From CAYTBN01 sp964436045 (GTDB lineage: Bacteria > Myxococcota_A > UBA796 > UBA9615 > CAYRNR01), in contig CAYTBN010000009.1 of assembly GCA_964436045.1 (NCBI GenBank), positions 62,001 through 126,000 of the forward strand: a stretch of 64,000 bases of DNA, written 5' to 3'. Shown here piece by piece: positions 19,901-27,093 of this stretch. The first letter of the stretch is position 1, and each line of letters opens with the position of its first letter. The notes beneath the pieces are model-generated. The model was not told the origin of the DNA. It worked only from the letters and a program-made list of their open reading frames with translations, and made no database searches. The position numbers and the translations under genes were made by a program.

Positions 19901-21633
19901 TGCCCGCTGGCTCGTTCCGCGCGACCCCCGACGAGTTGTACGCCCTCGGACTGGCCCAGGCCGAACTCGAGCGCTGGGAGGAGGCCGTCGCGACCCTGGA
20001 ACAGCTGCTGGCCCTGGGCACGGTCGAGTCCGGCCGCGCTGGCAAGGTGGCTGCCCAGCTGCTGCACAGCGCGGTGCTGCTGGGCGACGAGGCCGGCATC
20101 CTGCGGGCCTTCGAGCTGCTCAAGGAGCGGGATCCGGCCTACCCGATCCCCTTCGAGGAGATCGTGGCGGTCGCCCAGGCCTACGAGAGCGTCGGCGAAC
20201 CCCACCGGGCGTTGCGGGTCTACCGCACCACCCTGGCGGCCCGCTTCCTCAACGAGGCGCGGATGGGCCGTGTGCTGGAGTCCGAGAACCTGTTGCTGCC
20301 CTCGCTGCGGTTCGGCTCCGACCTGACCCGCGCCTACCCGGACCTGCCCGCGGTGCAGGGTTCCCTGTTCCACCTTCCCCAGATCTGGGCCGACCGCGCC
20401 GCCAGCGCCGAACACGATCCCGCCCTGCGGGCCCGCGGCATCGACCGGGACACCATGCTGGCGACCTCCGCGGACTGGATGCTGGAGTTCGCCGCCCGCT
20501 ACCCGGACTCACCCCTTGCCGAGGAGGCAGCGTTCCACCTGGCCGGGACCTACCTGGAGCTGGACGACAACACCACCGCCGCCCGCGTGGGGCGCGGCGC
20601 CAGCCGCCGGTTTGCCGACGGGGCCTACCTGGACAGCTTCCTGTACATGCAGGGGCACGCCCACCGGGCCGCCGGACGGATGGGGCCGGCGCTGCTGCTG
20701 CTGGACCGGGTCGCCACCGGCTCGTTCGTACCCGCGGGTGGCGGTGCCCCCGGACCGTCGGAGCAGCGGCCGCTGGCCCTGTACTCCATCGCCCAGATCC
20801 ACGACGCCCTCGGCCGCGGCGACCAGGCGTTGGAGTACTACGGTCAGGTCGCGGACCGCTACCGGGACGCCACCGAGGCCGTGGCCCAGATGGAGGCGGT
20901 GGTCCTGCAGACCGAGGAGGTCCGCACGGTGCCGACCCACGAGGACCCGGCGGTGGAGCTCACCGTTCGCAACGTGGCCGAAGCCGATCTGCTGCTGTAC
21001 CGGGTCGACCTGATGCGGCTGTACCTACGGGAGAAGAGCCTGTCCAACGTCATCGGCGTGCGGCTGGCCGGCATCGAACCCAGCTACCAGCGCCAGCTAC
21101 CCCTCGGCGCCCGCTTCCGCGAGCAGCAGGTGAAGGTGGCGCTGCCCCTGTCCCAGCCGGGCGCCTACCTGGCCCTGGTCAAGGGTGAGGGCCGCGAGGT
21201 GGGCTCGTTGCTGCTCTACTCGGACCTCGATCTGTCGGTGCAGGAGGATCGCAACTATGGCCGCGTCCGCGTGACCGTCACCGATCCCGCGGGCCAGCCC
21301 GTGCCCGAGGCTCACGTCAAGGTGATCGGCACTGGCGGCGGCGCGATCATGTCCGGCGACACCGACCTGCGCGGCGTGTTCGTGGCCGAGAACGTCTACG
21401 GCGTCCCGACCGTCATCGCCCGCCACGACGAGCACTACGCCTTCCACCGCGGCGCCCAGCAGGCCCCCCCGCCCCCCGCCGTCCCGATGCCGTCGAGTTC
21501 GGTCCACGAGGTCGATCTCCTCGAGCAGCTCCGCTCCCTGGGCTACGTCCAGCGCCAGGAGAACCGGGCCGCGTTCGACAAGGACGTCTACGGAGCGGAG
21601 TACGCAGGGGTCTCGGCGGAACAGCTGGAGTAG
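13906..21633 (+). CDS. Giant secreted TPR / alpha-2-macroglobulin-like protein
   Basis: 2575 residues. ATG 13906 has GGGAGGAAG upstream and starts a signal peptide (VPLLVLLIAAPALPCVA). Residues of about 35-480 are TPR repeats (for example RYLQGRALQLAGDPRGAIRA). MG-type domains follow from about 510, with the MG2 signature VYTDRPAYRPGDTVAYRAVM at about 698. A Gly-rich linker lies at about 1260-1303, then the A2M domain (SALWIGDLRTGADGDATVDL, about 1310). The region where other bacterial alpha-2-macroglobulins carry the CxEQ thioester shows no such motif. A second TPR block lies at about 2010-2330, and a carboxypeptidase-regulatory-like Ig domain at about 2448-2508. Likely a periplasmic or surface protease-trap-like or scaffold protein. 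The frame is intact throughout. Confidence 0.9.
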   Translation: MTSRIRRMVPLLVLLIAAPALPCVAEADGARLAMSEGSYRSAAQLLAGEAARAADDPIRGPHLRYLQGRALQLAGDPRGAIRAFEQLVDDFPDSAWVRKARFCIADSQASLGDTAGAAETYREGTDELLGQSRRDEIALVFRKYAHAAFAPDEERAVPDFATAQVLFSTVLELDPSDELRHDAEHHRAICMLGQGRAAEAVRILAARLDESDDPLAAEDRYQLARAQTRLDRDDALRQYHLLVSLHPDHPRAADALWEAAALLAPEVAPETVDPVWAVADLRRLVADHPQYEHSEKAHLRIARVLAAAGQFEDALAAYREFIDAPARAASELRPEAMVELGHLLEGRGDPEGEATLRRFSAEYPNHSDWPGVQRHLTGADLRSGTDLYLAGDLDGAVAALARHAEANPTEDAEARYLIGLAHYQQDRIDEAVTEFEAVASKFARLPIGARAEYALARIALGERRDPAAARDHVKRCLERPYPDGGCYTLNAEFEAEGLDLYADRPLRTDEPAQVWMRARNLERVELTLHRIDPEILMRKEGSVEAMHALDVELIEPDVRWSVALDDAADGLEWRGPMELKTRGAGVYVIAATGETVRAQVPVVISDITLAVHRHLGDLLVYAQHRGTGRPMAGARVLISDGASIIDEGTTDRFGLYHRVGPPAGEPLPYHCAVVALKGASMATASVDGETRDLPDDLPLVETVYTDRPAYRPGDTVAYRAVMRRLADRRLETLAGTPVRVSLVSPRGWTVAEQQVRLDEFGAAAGEFPLDSDPAAETDGTGSYRIIVEMEGGEQGSISFQVTDAAPSRRHIEIEFDREVYVVGDTARLTLRAATYTGEPVVGARIHVDWEHLDEPVLAEPTDEQGGTTLTAETLNRGGLSYLALTANLDGEPVEAHARVPVRDSEIELDLDLDRAVIRAGEALQLSVEARTDDRGVGDLPLQARLIHLDRPAEPAAEPANPFDTPLWDEPFERALAVASPAKTEPARAAEVVTDGDGKIGHAWELTVPGRYQVLVSGRDGRNRAIRAHAEVQVIGAEGPVAGLALLPEDSSLSAGEPARVQLVGAEPGPVVALIQADGIASARVVRWRGAGDALELPLDPSLAPRARVTALAVRGDRTLSGHADLRVRAALAVDIEGLDGEHTPGTTVPLTLHVRDEAGRPVDAQLSVAVVASSLLAQFPERRRRAKGLFLADSHELYGFTEAAVRFRAEGHGAAIDAAILAERERLRARDEGPARALSPDDIDLMGEAEEVYWLEGDQFGAGGLGSRRSGAGGGGYGHGSGSLGGMVGGASGYGRGGRGHQISRFRAESALWIGDLRTGADGDATVDLDLPAQSAAWTVVAVAVDRQRRTGDAVGELIARAPTAATVEPPRFVRMGDTPGLAGSVRSDDAGTFQLQGAIGAGRISAADRDLPARQALDLHLAGHALDGDDVLRLADGTLGVPFRLDMAGDGGSSSETLAARLALADLPLERWTAGRADRPLELTLPGPDGAVGQRQLIIELAPATLPGALALALQPTFVCANSPYTHANLARAATALLDRPAGALSADQDRLVRGLARRHLAALLDDSPGSAQRWERPGHGHDGTLTAHGYVALVRGLRLGLLPVEAEATARQRADAARSELLRALRGDAPRSRQALILAALAAEHGDEATWSPALTRLLRTADDPRTRGRLAAAAVDFGAREEAEHLRSALVSDVEAALDGTDPGALAAAAEGLAALEPGHPSLDRAAATLETQLDSAWLPPHRVAELGGALARLGGAAGGVFPAAVDLELPDGTRQRVDLSAGGAPRIATLVPDGADPVVVLEPVGRGAIRYRAGLIGTATEPAEHHPDDPRLGITRRYRRPSIRLQGVDLPLGFAALTGRYSPWLDELVSLPVGRQSQVTVEVCYGRDQRRDQERSVWVLEELLPGGASVVPGSASGGLYVEPRGDRLVAYLDGTRRCSTVTYTLEGRTPGEYGAPGARLRGLDDGTVFEVGVASRLTVVPPPAAGDPALADVELPAGSFRATPDELYALGLAQAELERWEEAVATLEQLLALGTVESGRAGKVAAQLLHSAVLLGDEAGILRAFELLKERDPAYPIPFEEIVAVAQAYESVGEPHRALRVYRTTLAARFLNEARMGRVLESENLLLPSLRFGSDLTRAYPDLPAVQGSLFHLPQIWADRAASAEHDPALRARGIDRDTMLATSADWMLEFAARYPDSPLAEEAAFHLAGTYLELDDNTTAARVGRGASRRFADGAYLDSFLYMQGHAHRAAGRMGPALLLLDRVATGSFVPAGGGAPGPSEQRPLALYSIAQIHDALGRGDQALEYYGQVADRYRDATEAVAQMEAVVLQTEEVRTVPTHEDPAVELTVRNVAEADLLLYRVDLMRLYLREKSLSNVIGVRLAGIEPSYQRQLPLGARFREQQVKVALPLSQPGAYLALVKGEGREVGSLLLYSDLDLSVQEDRNYGRVRVTVTDPAGQPVPEAHVKVIGTGGGAIMSGDTDLRGVFVAENVYGVPTVIARHDEHYAFHRGAQQAPPPPAVPMPSSSVHEVDLLEQLRSLGYVQRQENRAAFDKDVYGAEYAGVSAEQLE

Positions 21634-21643
21634 TGACGGGGGC

Positions 21644-21750
21644 CTAGTCGAAGACCACGAAGGAAATCGTAGTACCCGTTCTCGTAGACGTTCACCAGAT
21701 CGTCTTCGGCCGGGTTGTACTCGCTCCAGAATCCGTAGCCCCGGTGACCA
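21644..21750 (-). pseudogene. Possible 3' remnant of a minus-strand gene
   Basis: Read leftward, 21750 to about 21662 encodes GYGFWSEYNPAEDDLVNVYE followed by NGYYDF, which is far less Arg-rich than random frames here. One base shift then gives VVFD and a TAG stop (21646-21644). No start or upstream coding sequence remains. Family not recognised. Confidence 0.25.
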
Positions 21751-22082
21751 GCGCCCGCCGGGCGGCTCCCGGGCTACGGGGAACCTACCCGGCGCCCATC
21801 ACGGCCGGGATCATCCTGCTGGCGTCCAAGGTGCCATTCCTGATCCTCGGATTGGCCACGGGCGAGACCTGGTACACGGTCACGAGCAGCGCCTGGCTCG
21901 CGACGGGTGTCGCCCTGATCGTCGTCGAGAGCATCGTCGCTGCGCGGTCCAGGCCAACGGAGGCGGCCGGGTATTCGCGGCGGGCCCGCCCGGCGCACGG
22001 GGCGCGAGCGCTGCTCCTGCCAACCACCCTTCGCGACGGGCGTCACGTCGCGCCCGGGCTCGTGCTCGCAGGTCGCTGGTAG
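21744..22082 (+). CDS. Doubtful membrane-protein fragment
   Basis: Open frame of 112 codons from a GTG. Codons of about 15-68 give two hydrophobic segments (ITAGIILLASKVPFLILGL and AWLATGVALIVVESIVAA) joined by ATGETWYTVTSS. These could be real membrane helices. The last 45 codons are Arg/Ala/Gly-rich and look non-coding. No RBS. It may be a decayed gene; the interval 21634-22191 holds nothing better. Confidence 0.25.
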   Translation: MTSARRAAPGLRGTYPAPITAGIILLASKVPFLILGLATGETWYTVTSSAWLATGVALIVVESIVAARSRPTEAAGYSRRARPAHGARALLLPTTLRDGRHVAPGLVLAGRW

Positions 22083-22191
22083 GACGGGAGGGGCCGCGCG
22101 GCGCGGGCGTTCGGCCACCGAGTCCACGTTCGCCCGGTTCACCTCCTCCCCGATTGCGGTATGCTCCGGGCGCCCATTCCCGGAGGTGGTC

Positions 22192-23808
22192 ATGACCCGC
22201 AATCCCTGGCTGATCCTGCTGCTGCTGCCGGCGATCGCCCTGCTCGGGCTCGGCTGTCCATCGGATGATGACGATGCGGCCGACGACGACACGGCTGGCG
22301 ACGACGACACCGGCGACGACGACACCGGCGATGACGATACCTCCGACCCCTACGACCAGGACGGGGACGGGTCGAAGACCACCGACGATCCGCCGGACTG
22401 CGACGACACCGACCCCAGCATCTACCCCGGCGCCTGGGAGCTGTGGGACTACGAGGACAACGACTGCGACGCGGACATCGACGAGCAGATGCCGCTGCAC
22501 CGCCAGTGCATGTTCCAGGGGGACTCCTACGATGGGCTGGCCACCGAGCTGGCGGCCCCCGGCGACGTGACCGGGGACGGGCTGGCCGACGTGCTCGTGG
22601 CCACCGCGATCCGCGGGGTGCTGGTCATCGAGGGCAGCGAGACGCGCTGCGAGTACGGCGGCGCCAGCACCGACCTGCCGACGATGGAGGATCCAGGCGC
22701 TGGCGAGGGGGGGTTCGGCTCGGTGATGGCGGCCGGGGATGTGGACAACGACGGCGACGCCGAGATCTTCATCGCCGCGCCGCTGGAGGACGGCGACGGC
22801 ACTGGCGCGGGCGTGGTCTACATGCACGACCCGAGCGACGGCGACCTCTACGACATCGACGCCACCTTCCGCGGCAGCGCCGATGGCCAGAACCTGGGTC
22901 TGGCGATCTTCGCTGGCGAGGACATCAGTTCCGACGGCTTCGGCGACCTGGTGATCGGCGCGCGCAACGCGCCGGACACCTTCAAGATGTTCGTCTTCCT
23001 GGGCTCGCAGAACGGGTTCTCCGGCGAGCTGACCCCCGGTGACTCGGACGCGGCGGTCGAGGGCCCGATGGAGACCGTCGACGACGGGCTCGTGCTGGGC
23101 CACGCGCCGGACCTCAACGGCGACGGCGCCGTCGAGCTGCTGGTGGGGACCCCCAACGCCGGGATCAACGATGACGGCATGGCCTACATGCTGTTCAGCT
23201 CGCTGGTCTGGACCGGCCGCACGCTGGGCAACGCGGACGTCAAGTTCCTGCCCTACGGCTCGTCGGACGAGCGGCTGGGCGCCGACCTGGGCCCCACGGG
23301 CGACGTGGTCGGGGGCACCACCGAGGACTTCTTCATCGCCGCTCCGGGCTGGGACGGTCCGGGCACGGGCGCCGGCAGGATCCACATCTTCGGCGGCGAC
23401 GAACACTCCTGGCTCGGCGCCCTGTCCGGCGAGGACGCCGAGTCGACGGTGGGTGCCTCGCTGGCCAACGACTTCGGCGAGGCCACCGTCGCGCTGGGCG
23501 ACATCGAGCTGGACGGCAACGACGACATCGCCGTGCTCAGCGAGGACCACGAGGTGGACGACTACGGCTTCGGAGCCCTCTACATCGTCCGCGGCCGCAA
23601 CACCGGATTGCCCGAGACCCACGAACTCTCCGAACGCTCCAGCGGCTACCTGGCCGAGGCCAACGACTACCTGGGCCCCTCCCTGGTCCTGGCCGGCGAC
23701 ATGGACGGCGACGGCTACGACGACATCGTGGTCGGCGACTACCTCAGCGGCTGGGGCGACGGCCGCGTCTACGTGATCTACACGCCCGAGTCTCCGCTGG
23801 CCGAGTAG
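22192..23808 (+). CDS. FG-GAP (integrin-alpha-like) beta-propeller lipoprotein
   Basis: 538 residues. ATG 22192 with GGAGGT upstream (an in-frame GTG at 22186 is also possible). Signal peptide with lipobox LGLGC. An Asp-rich linker (DDDDAADDDTAGDDD type) follows, then one MopE-like unit (DCDDTDPSIYPGAWE) and about seven FG-GAP blades with calcium-loop motifs such as GDVDNDGDAEIFIAAP, PDLNGDGAVELLVGTP and GDMDGDGYDDIVVGD. The C-terminal half should fold as a seven-bladed propeller on the cell surface. Adhesion or carbohydrate binding is possible but not shown. A weak promoter (TTCACC, 16 bp, TATGCT at 22160-22165) may drive it. Confidence 0.85.
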   Translation: MTRNPWLILLLLPAIALLGLGCPSDDDDAADDDTAGDDDTGDDDTGDDDTSDPYDQDGDGSKTTDDPPDCDDTDPSIYPGAWELWDYEDNDCDADIDEQMPLHRQCMFQGDSYDGLATELAAPGDVTGDGLADVLVATAIRGVLVIEGSETRCEYGGASTDLPTMEDPGAGEGGFGSVMAAGDVDNDGDAEIFIAAPLEDGDGTGAGVVYMHDPSDGDLYDIDATFRGSADGQNLGLAIFAGEDISSDGFGDLVIGARNAPDTFKMFVFLGSQNGFSGELTPGDSDAAVEGPMETVDDGLVLGHAPDLNGDGAVELLVGTPNAGINDDGMAYMLFSSLVWTGRTLGNADVKFLPYGSSDERLGADLGPTGDVVGGTTEDFFIAAPGWDGPGTGAGRIHIFGGDEHSWLGALSGEDAESTVGASLANDFGEATVALGDIELDGNDDIAVLSEDHEVDDYGFGALYIVRGRNTGLPETHELSERSSGYLAEANDYLGPSLVLAGDMDGDGYDDIVVGDYLSGWGDGRVYVIYTPESPLAE

Positions 23809-23810
23809 CC

Positions 23811-23842
23811 GAGACCGAGACCGAGGCCGAGGCCGAGACCGA
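23811..23842. repeat. GAGACC/GAGGCC hexamer array after a stop codon
   Basis: Five hexamers beginning two bases after the TAG of the FG-GAP gene. Same family as the coding array at 9961. Confidence 0.7.
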
Positions 23843-23918
23843 TGTCACCCACCCGCAGCGGAATAGACTCCCGCCCCCACCCGTAGAACAGGCGTCCGTA
23901 CCCGGGCGGAGGAGCGTC

Positions 23919-23947
23919 TTGCAGCCCTTCGTGGCGCGGTCTATCTT
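23919..23947 (+). promoter_or_regulatory. Sigma70-type promoter for the SPFH gene
   Basis: TTGCAG (23919-23924), 17 bp spacer, TATCTT (23942-23947), 45 bp before ATG 23993. Confidence 0.5.
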
Positions 23948-23992
23948 CATCGGACAAAATCCACCGGGCAGCCCCCGGGACGAGAGGCGACC

Positions 23993-25129
23993 ATGGACAT
24001 CACCGACTTCCTCAAGACCCAGTTCATCGAGGTCATCGAGTGGACCGACGACAGCGCCAACACGCTGGTCTACCGCTTCCCCGTACACGGCAACGAGATC
24101 AAGATGGGCGCCCAGCTGATCGTCCGCGAGGGCCAGATGGCGGTGTTCATCAACGAGGGCCGCTGCGCCGACGTGTACTCCCCGGGGCGCTACAAGCTCA
24201 ACACCCAGAACATGCCGATCCTGACCAAGATCATGAACTGGCAGCACGCGTTCAACAGCCCGTTCAAGGCCGAGATCTACTTCGTCTCGACCCGCCAGTT
24301 CACGGACCGCAAGTGGGGCACCCAGAACCCGATCATGATGCGGGACGCGGACTTCGGCGTCGTGCGGCTGCGGGCCTTCGGCGCCTACTCGTTCCGGGTG
24401 ATGGATCCCAAGACCTTCATCGAGGAGATCGTGGGCACCGACAGCAACTTCACCACCGACGAGATCGAGGGGCAGCTACGGCGCCATGTGATCAGCGCCT
24501 TCTCCGACGCCCTCGGCGAGGCCAAGATCCCGGCCCTGGACCTGGCGGCCAACTACCACGAGCTGGGCGAGACGATCGTCGCCAAGATCGACGAGGACTT
24601 CACCCAGTACGGCCTCGACATCACCGTGTTCCTCATCGAGAACATCAACCTGCCGGACGAGGTCACCAAGTACCTGGACAAGCGGGCAGCGATGGGGGCC
24701 ATCGGCGACATGGGCCGCTATCAGCAGTTCCAGGCCGCCGAGGCGATGGAGGCCGCGGCCAACAGCGAGGGCGGCGGCGGCATGGCCGGCATGGGCATCG
24801 GCCTGGGCGCCGGCGTCGGACTGGGTCAGACCATGGCCGGCGCGTTCACCTCGGCCCAGGGCAACGTCGCGGCCCCGGTCGCCGCGGCCACCGTGCCCTG
24901 CACCAAGTGCAACACCCCCATCGCCCAGGGCTCCAAGTTCTGCCCGGCCTGCGGCTCCAAGCAGGGCCCGGCCAGCACGCCCTGCGTCAGCTGCAGCGCG
25001 CAGATCGCCGAGGGCACCAAGTTCTGCCCCGAGTGCGGCTCCAAGCAGGCGCTGGCCTGCCCCAAGTGCAGCGAACCCTACGCCGCGGGGGCAAAATTCT
25101 GCGGCGGCTGCGGCGAGAAGCTCTCCTAG
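23993..25129 (+). CDS. SPFH-domain protein with three C-terminal zinc ribbons
   Basis: 378 residues. Residues 1-250 match the SPFH/virion-core-like family (VVxQ-type start, REGQMAVFINEGRCADVYSPG, and the helix ETIVAKIDEDFTQYGLDITV). A Gly/Met-rich segment (about 260-290) is followed by three double-Cys zinc ribbons: CTKCN/CPACG, CVSCS/CPECG and CPKCS/CGGCG. SPFH proteins form membrane-associated oligomers. This group has no N-terminal membrane anchor and is thought to sit at the cytoplasmic face. The ribbons may bind client proteins or nucleic acid. Own promoter; the downstream OmpA-like gene is probably separate. Confidence 0.88.
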   Translation: MDITDFLKTQFIEVIEWTDDSANTLVYRFPVHGNEIKMGAQLIVREGQMAVFINEGRCADVYSPGRYKLNTQNMPILTKIMNWQHAFNSPFKAEIYFVSTRQFTDRKWGTQNPIMMRDADFGVVRLRAFGAYSFRVMDPKTFIEEIVGTDSNFTTDEIEGQLRRHVISAFSDALGEAKIPALDLAANYHELGETIVAKIDEDFTQYGLDITVFLIENINLPDEVTKYLDKRAAMGAIGDMGRYQQFQAAEAMEAAANSEGGGGMAGMGIGLGAGVGLGQTMAGAFTSAQGNVAAPVAAATVPCTKCNTPIAQGSKFCPACGSKQGPASTPCVSCSAQIAEGTKFCPECGSKQALACPKCSEPYAAGAKFCGGCGEKLS

Positions 25130-25190
25130 CACGGCTGCTGGCCTCCCCTCCCCACATCTGTGAGAATCCAGCCCAGTGAAGGGCGGAGCC

Positions 25191-26240
25191 ATGCGTCACC
25201 TCGTCATCTCGTTCCTCGCGGCGGCTGCGCTGTGCGCCGTCTCCGTTCCGGCTCCCGCCCTCGCCGCCGGGGCCTGGATGTCCATCGAGCAAGACGTTCT
25301 CGAGCCCGGGCAGAAGGTCGTGCTGGTGGTGGTGCCCGACGACGACCTGTGGCGGATGGAGCTCGAGGTGGTCCGCGACGACGGCCGGACCCAGGCGTTC
25401 CAGGCCGGCAGGACCGTGGCCGGCACCCGGTTGACCTTCAGCTGGAAGCAGGAGGAGGGGGAGCACTCGTACACCGTCACCGCCCTGCTGGTGGACCCCG
25501 ACGGCTTCAAGGAGACCCTGGACGACAGCTACACCGTGCTCGTGGCCGGGCCCCTCGAAGCCAGTTTACCCGCGGACTCCGTCGACCTGGAGGCGCGGAC
25601 CTTTCAGATCGTCAGCAACCGGCCGGTGGCGACCGTGCGACTCGAGATCATCGACGAGGAGCTGGTCAGCGTGGGCAAGCAGACCGTCAAGGTCACCGAC
25701 TCGGCCGTGGGTCAGCCGACCACGATCCAGTGGGACGAGGTGGACAGCGAACACGCGATCTTCCGCATCACGGTGCGGGCCTACGACAACTGGCAGTTCT
25801 GGGCCGACAACGAGATCATCCCCTGGTCGCTGGAGATCCCCCACGAGGAGGTCACATTCGCCACGAACCGGTTCGACATCACCGACGAGGAGGCCCCCAA
25901 GCTGGACCGGGCCTACACGGAGATCGTCAAGGCGGTGGACAAGTACGGCGAGTTCGTCCAGTGCCGGCTGTTCATCGCCGGTTACACCGACACGGTCGGC
26001 GACCCGGGCTCCAACCAGACCCTGAGCAACAACCGGGCCCGTTCCATCGCCCGCCACTTCCTGGAGAAGGGCTTCGTGTTCCCGATCTTCTTCCAGGGCT
26101 TCGGCGAGTCCGCCCTGGCGGTGCCCACCGGCGACTCGGTGGACGAGCTGGCCAACCGCCGCGCCCTGTACATCCTCGCCGCCGACGTCCCGCCGAAGAG
26201 CAAGGACGTGCCGCGGGCGAGTTGGACCCGGTTGCAGTAG
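25191..26240 (+). CDS. OmpA-family periplasmic/cell-wall-binding protein
   Basis: 349 residues. ATG 25191 has GGCGGAG upstream. Signal peptide (FLAAAALCAVSVPAPALA). Two Ig-like beta regions lie at about 30-200. The OmpA C-terminal peptidoglycan-binding domain lies at about 215-330, with FIAGYTDTVGDPGSN, LSNNRARSIARHFLEKG and ELANRRALYI. It lacks a visible lipobox or barrel, so it is probably soluble in the periplasm and held by peptidoglycan. Confidence 0.88.
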   Translation: MRHLVISFLAAAALCAVSVPAPALAAGAWMSIEQDVLEPGQKVVLVVVPDDDLWRMELEVVRDDGRTQAFQAGRTVAGTRLTFSWKQEEGEHSYTVTALLVDPDGFKETLDDSYTVLVAGPLEASLPADSVDLEARTFQIVSNRPVATVRLEIIDEELVSVGKQTVKVTDSAVGQPTTIQWDEVDSEHAIFRITVRAYDNWQFWADNEIIPWSLEIPHEEVTFATNRFDITDEEAPKLDRAYTEIVKAVDKYGEFVQCRLFIAGYTDTVGDPGSNQTLSNNRARSIARHFLEKGFVFPIFFQGFGESALAVPTGDSVDELANRRALYILAADVPPKSKDVPRASWTRLQ

Positions 26241-26249
26241 GAATGGGGA

Positions 26250-26282
26250 GGCGTCAGGCGTCAGGCGTCAGGCGTCAGGCGG
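26250..26282. repeat. GGCGTCA heptamer array, four and a half units
   Basis: Four perfect tandem GGCGTCA units plus GGCGG, between the OmpA-like and phosphorylase genes. They end just before the purine-rich RBS of the latter. Confidence 0.75.
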
Positions 26283-26295
26283 AAGAGAAGAGAGT

Positions 26296-27084
26296 ATGTC
26301 GGTTGCGGTGATCCTGGGGAGTGCGTTCGGGGAGGCGGTGCTCGGCGGCCAGGCGCTGGATCTGGCGATCGTGCCGACGCGCTTCGGCGACGCGGACCTG
26401 TACCGCTATCCGAGCGGCGGCGAGGACGCCTACGTGATCTTCCGCCACGGCGTCCCCCACCGCTGGCTGCCCAACCAGATCCCCTACCGGGCCCACGCCG
26501 CCGCGCTGCGGGTCGTGGACTGCCAGGCGCTGCTGGTGACCTCCTCGGTGGGCGTCCTCGATCCGGAGCTACCCCTGGACCGTCCCCTTCCGATCGGCGA
26601 CCTGCTGATGCCCGACAACCGGTTGCCGGACGGCTCCGCTTGCACCATGTTCGCCACCCCGGACGAGAACCAGTACCACCTGGTCCTCGACGAGGGCCTG
26701 ATCTCCGGCCCGCTCACCGACCAGCTCGAGGAGCTGGCCCGCCAGGAGTCGCTGGAGCCCGCGCCCCGGGCCGTGTTCGCCTACACCCCGGGCCCCCGCA
26801 ACAAGTCGGCGGCGGACAACGTGTTCTGGTCCCGCGCCGGGGCACAGCTCAACTCGATGACCGTCGGCCCCGAGCTGGTCCTGGCCAACGAACTCGGCAT
26901 CCTCTGCGCCGCGGTCGGCGTGGGCCACAAGTACTCGGCACCGGGTCAGCACGACCGGCTGGAAAGCGACGCGATGGCCGACTCCCTGGAGACCGGCCGG
27001 CGTATCATCGAAACCCTGGCCACTGCCTTCCTGGAGGGTGCCCGGCCGGTGGCCTTCGGCAACCGCTTCTACCACTACGAATAG
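26296..27084 (+). CDS. Purine nucleoside / methylthioadenosine phosphorylase family
   Basis: 262 residues with an AGAGAAGAGAG RBS. The fold is the trimeric PNP/MTAP type: the N-terminal ILGSAFGEA resembles the IGGSGL loop, followed by FRHGVPHRWLPNQIPYRAH (phosphate and base site), SSVGVL, and late in the protein LNSMTVGPELVLANELGI, which corresponds to the M-T-x-x-x-E ribose/base motif. It cleaves a purine nucleoside with phosphate; MTA versus inosine/guanosine preference is not decidable here. 9 bp before the nucleotide-transporter-like gene. Confidence 0.85.
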   Translation: MSVAVILGSAFGEAVLGGQALDLAIVPTRFGDADLYRYPSGGEDAYVIFRHGVPHRWLPNQIPYRAHAAALRVVDCQALLVTSSVGVLDPELPLDRPLPIGDLLMPDNRLPDGSACTMFATPDENQYHLVLDEGLISGPLTDQLEELARQESLEPAPRAVFAYTPGPRNKSAADNVFWSRAGAQLNSMTVGPELVLANELGILCAAVGVGHKYSAPGQHDRLESDAMADSLETGRRIIETLATAFLEGARPVAFGNRFYHYE

Positions 27085-27093
27085 GGCAGCGAC

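Noticed and set aside
13246..20415. Very long open frames on the minus strand (1247 and 1124 codons) opposite the giant gene
   Set aside because: They are antisense to a coherent TPR/alpha-2-macroglobulin protein; their translations are Gly/Arg/His/Val-rich without domains, as expected from GC-rich codon bias.
24040..25192. 379-codon plus-strand and 238-codon minus-strand frames over the SPFH gene
   Set aside because: Shadows; only the SPFH frame has zinc-ribbon Cys pairs and a promoter/RBS.
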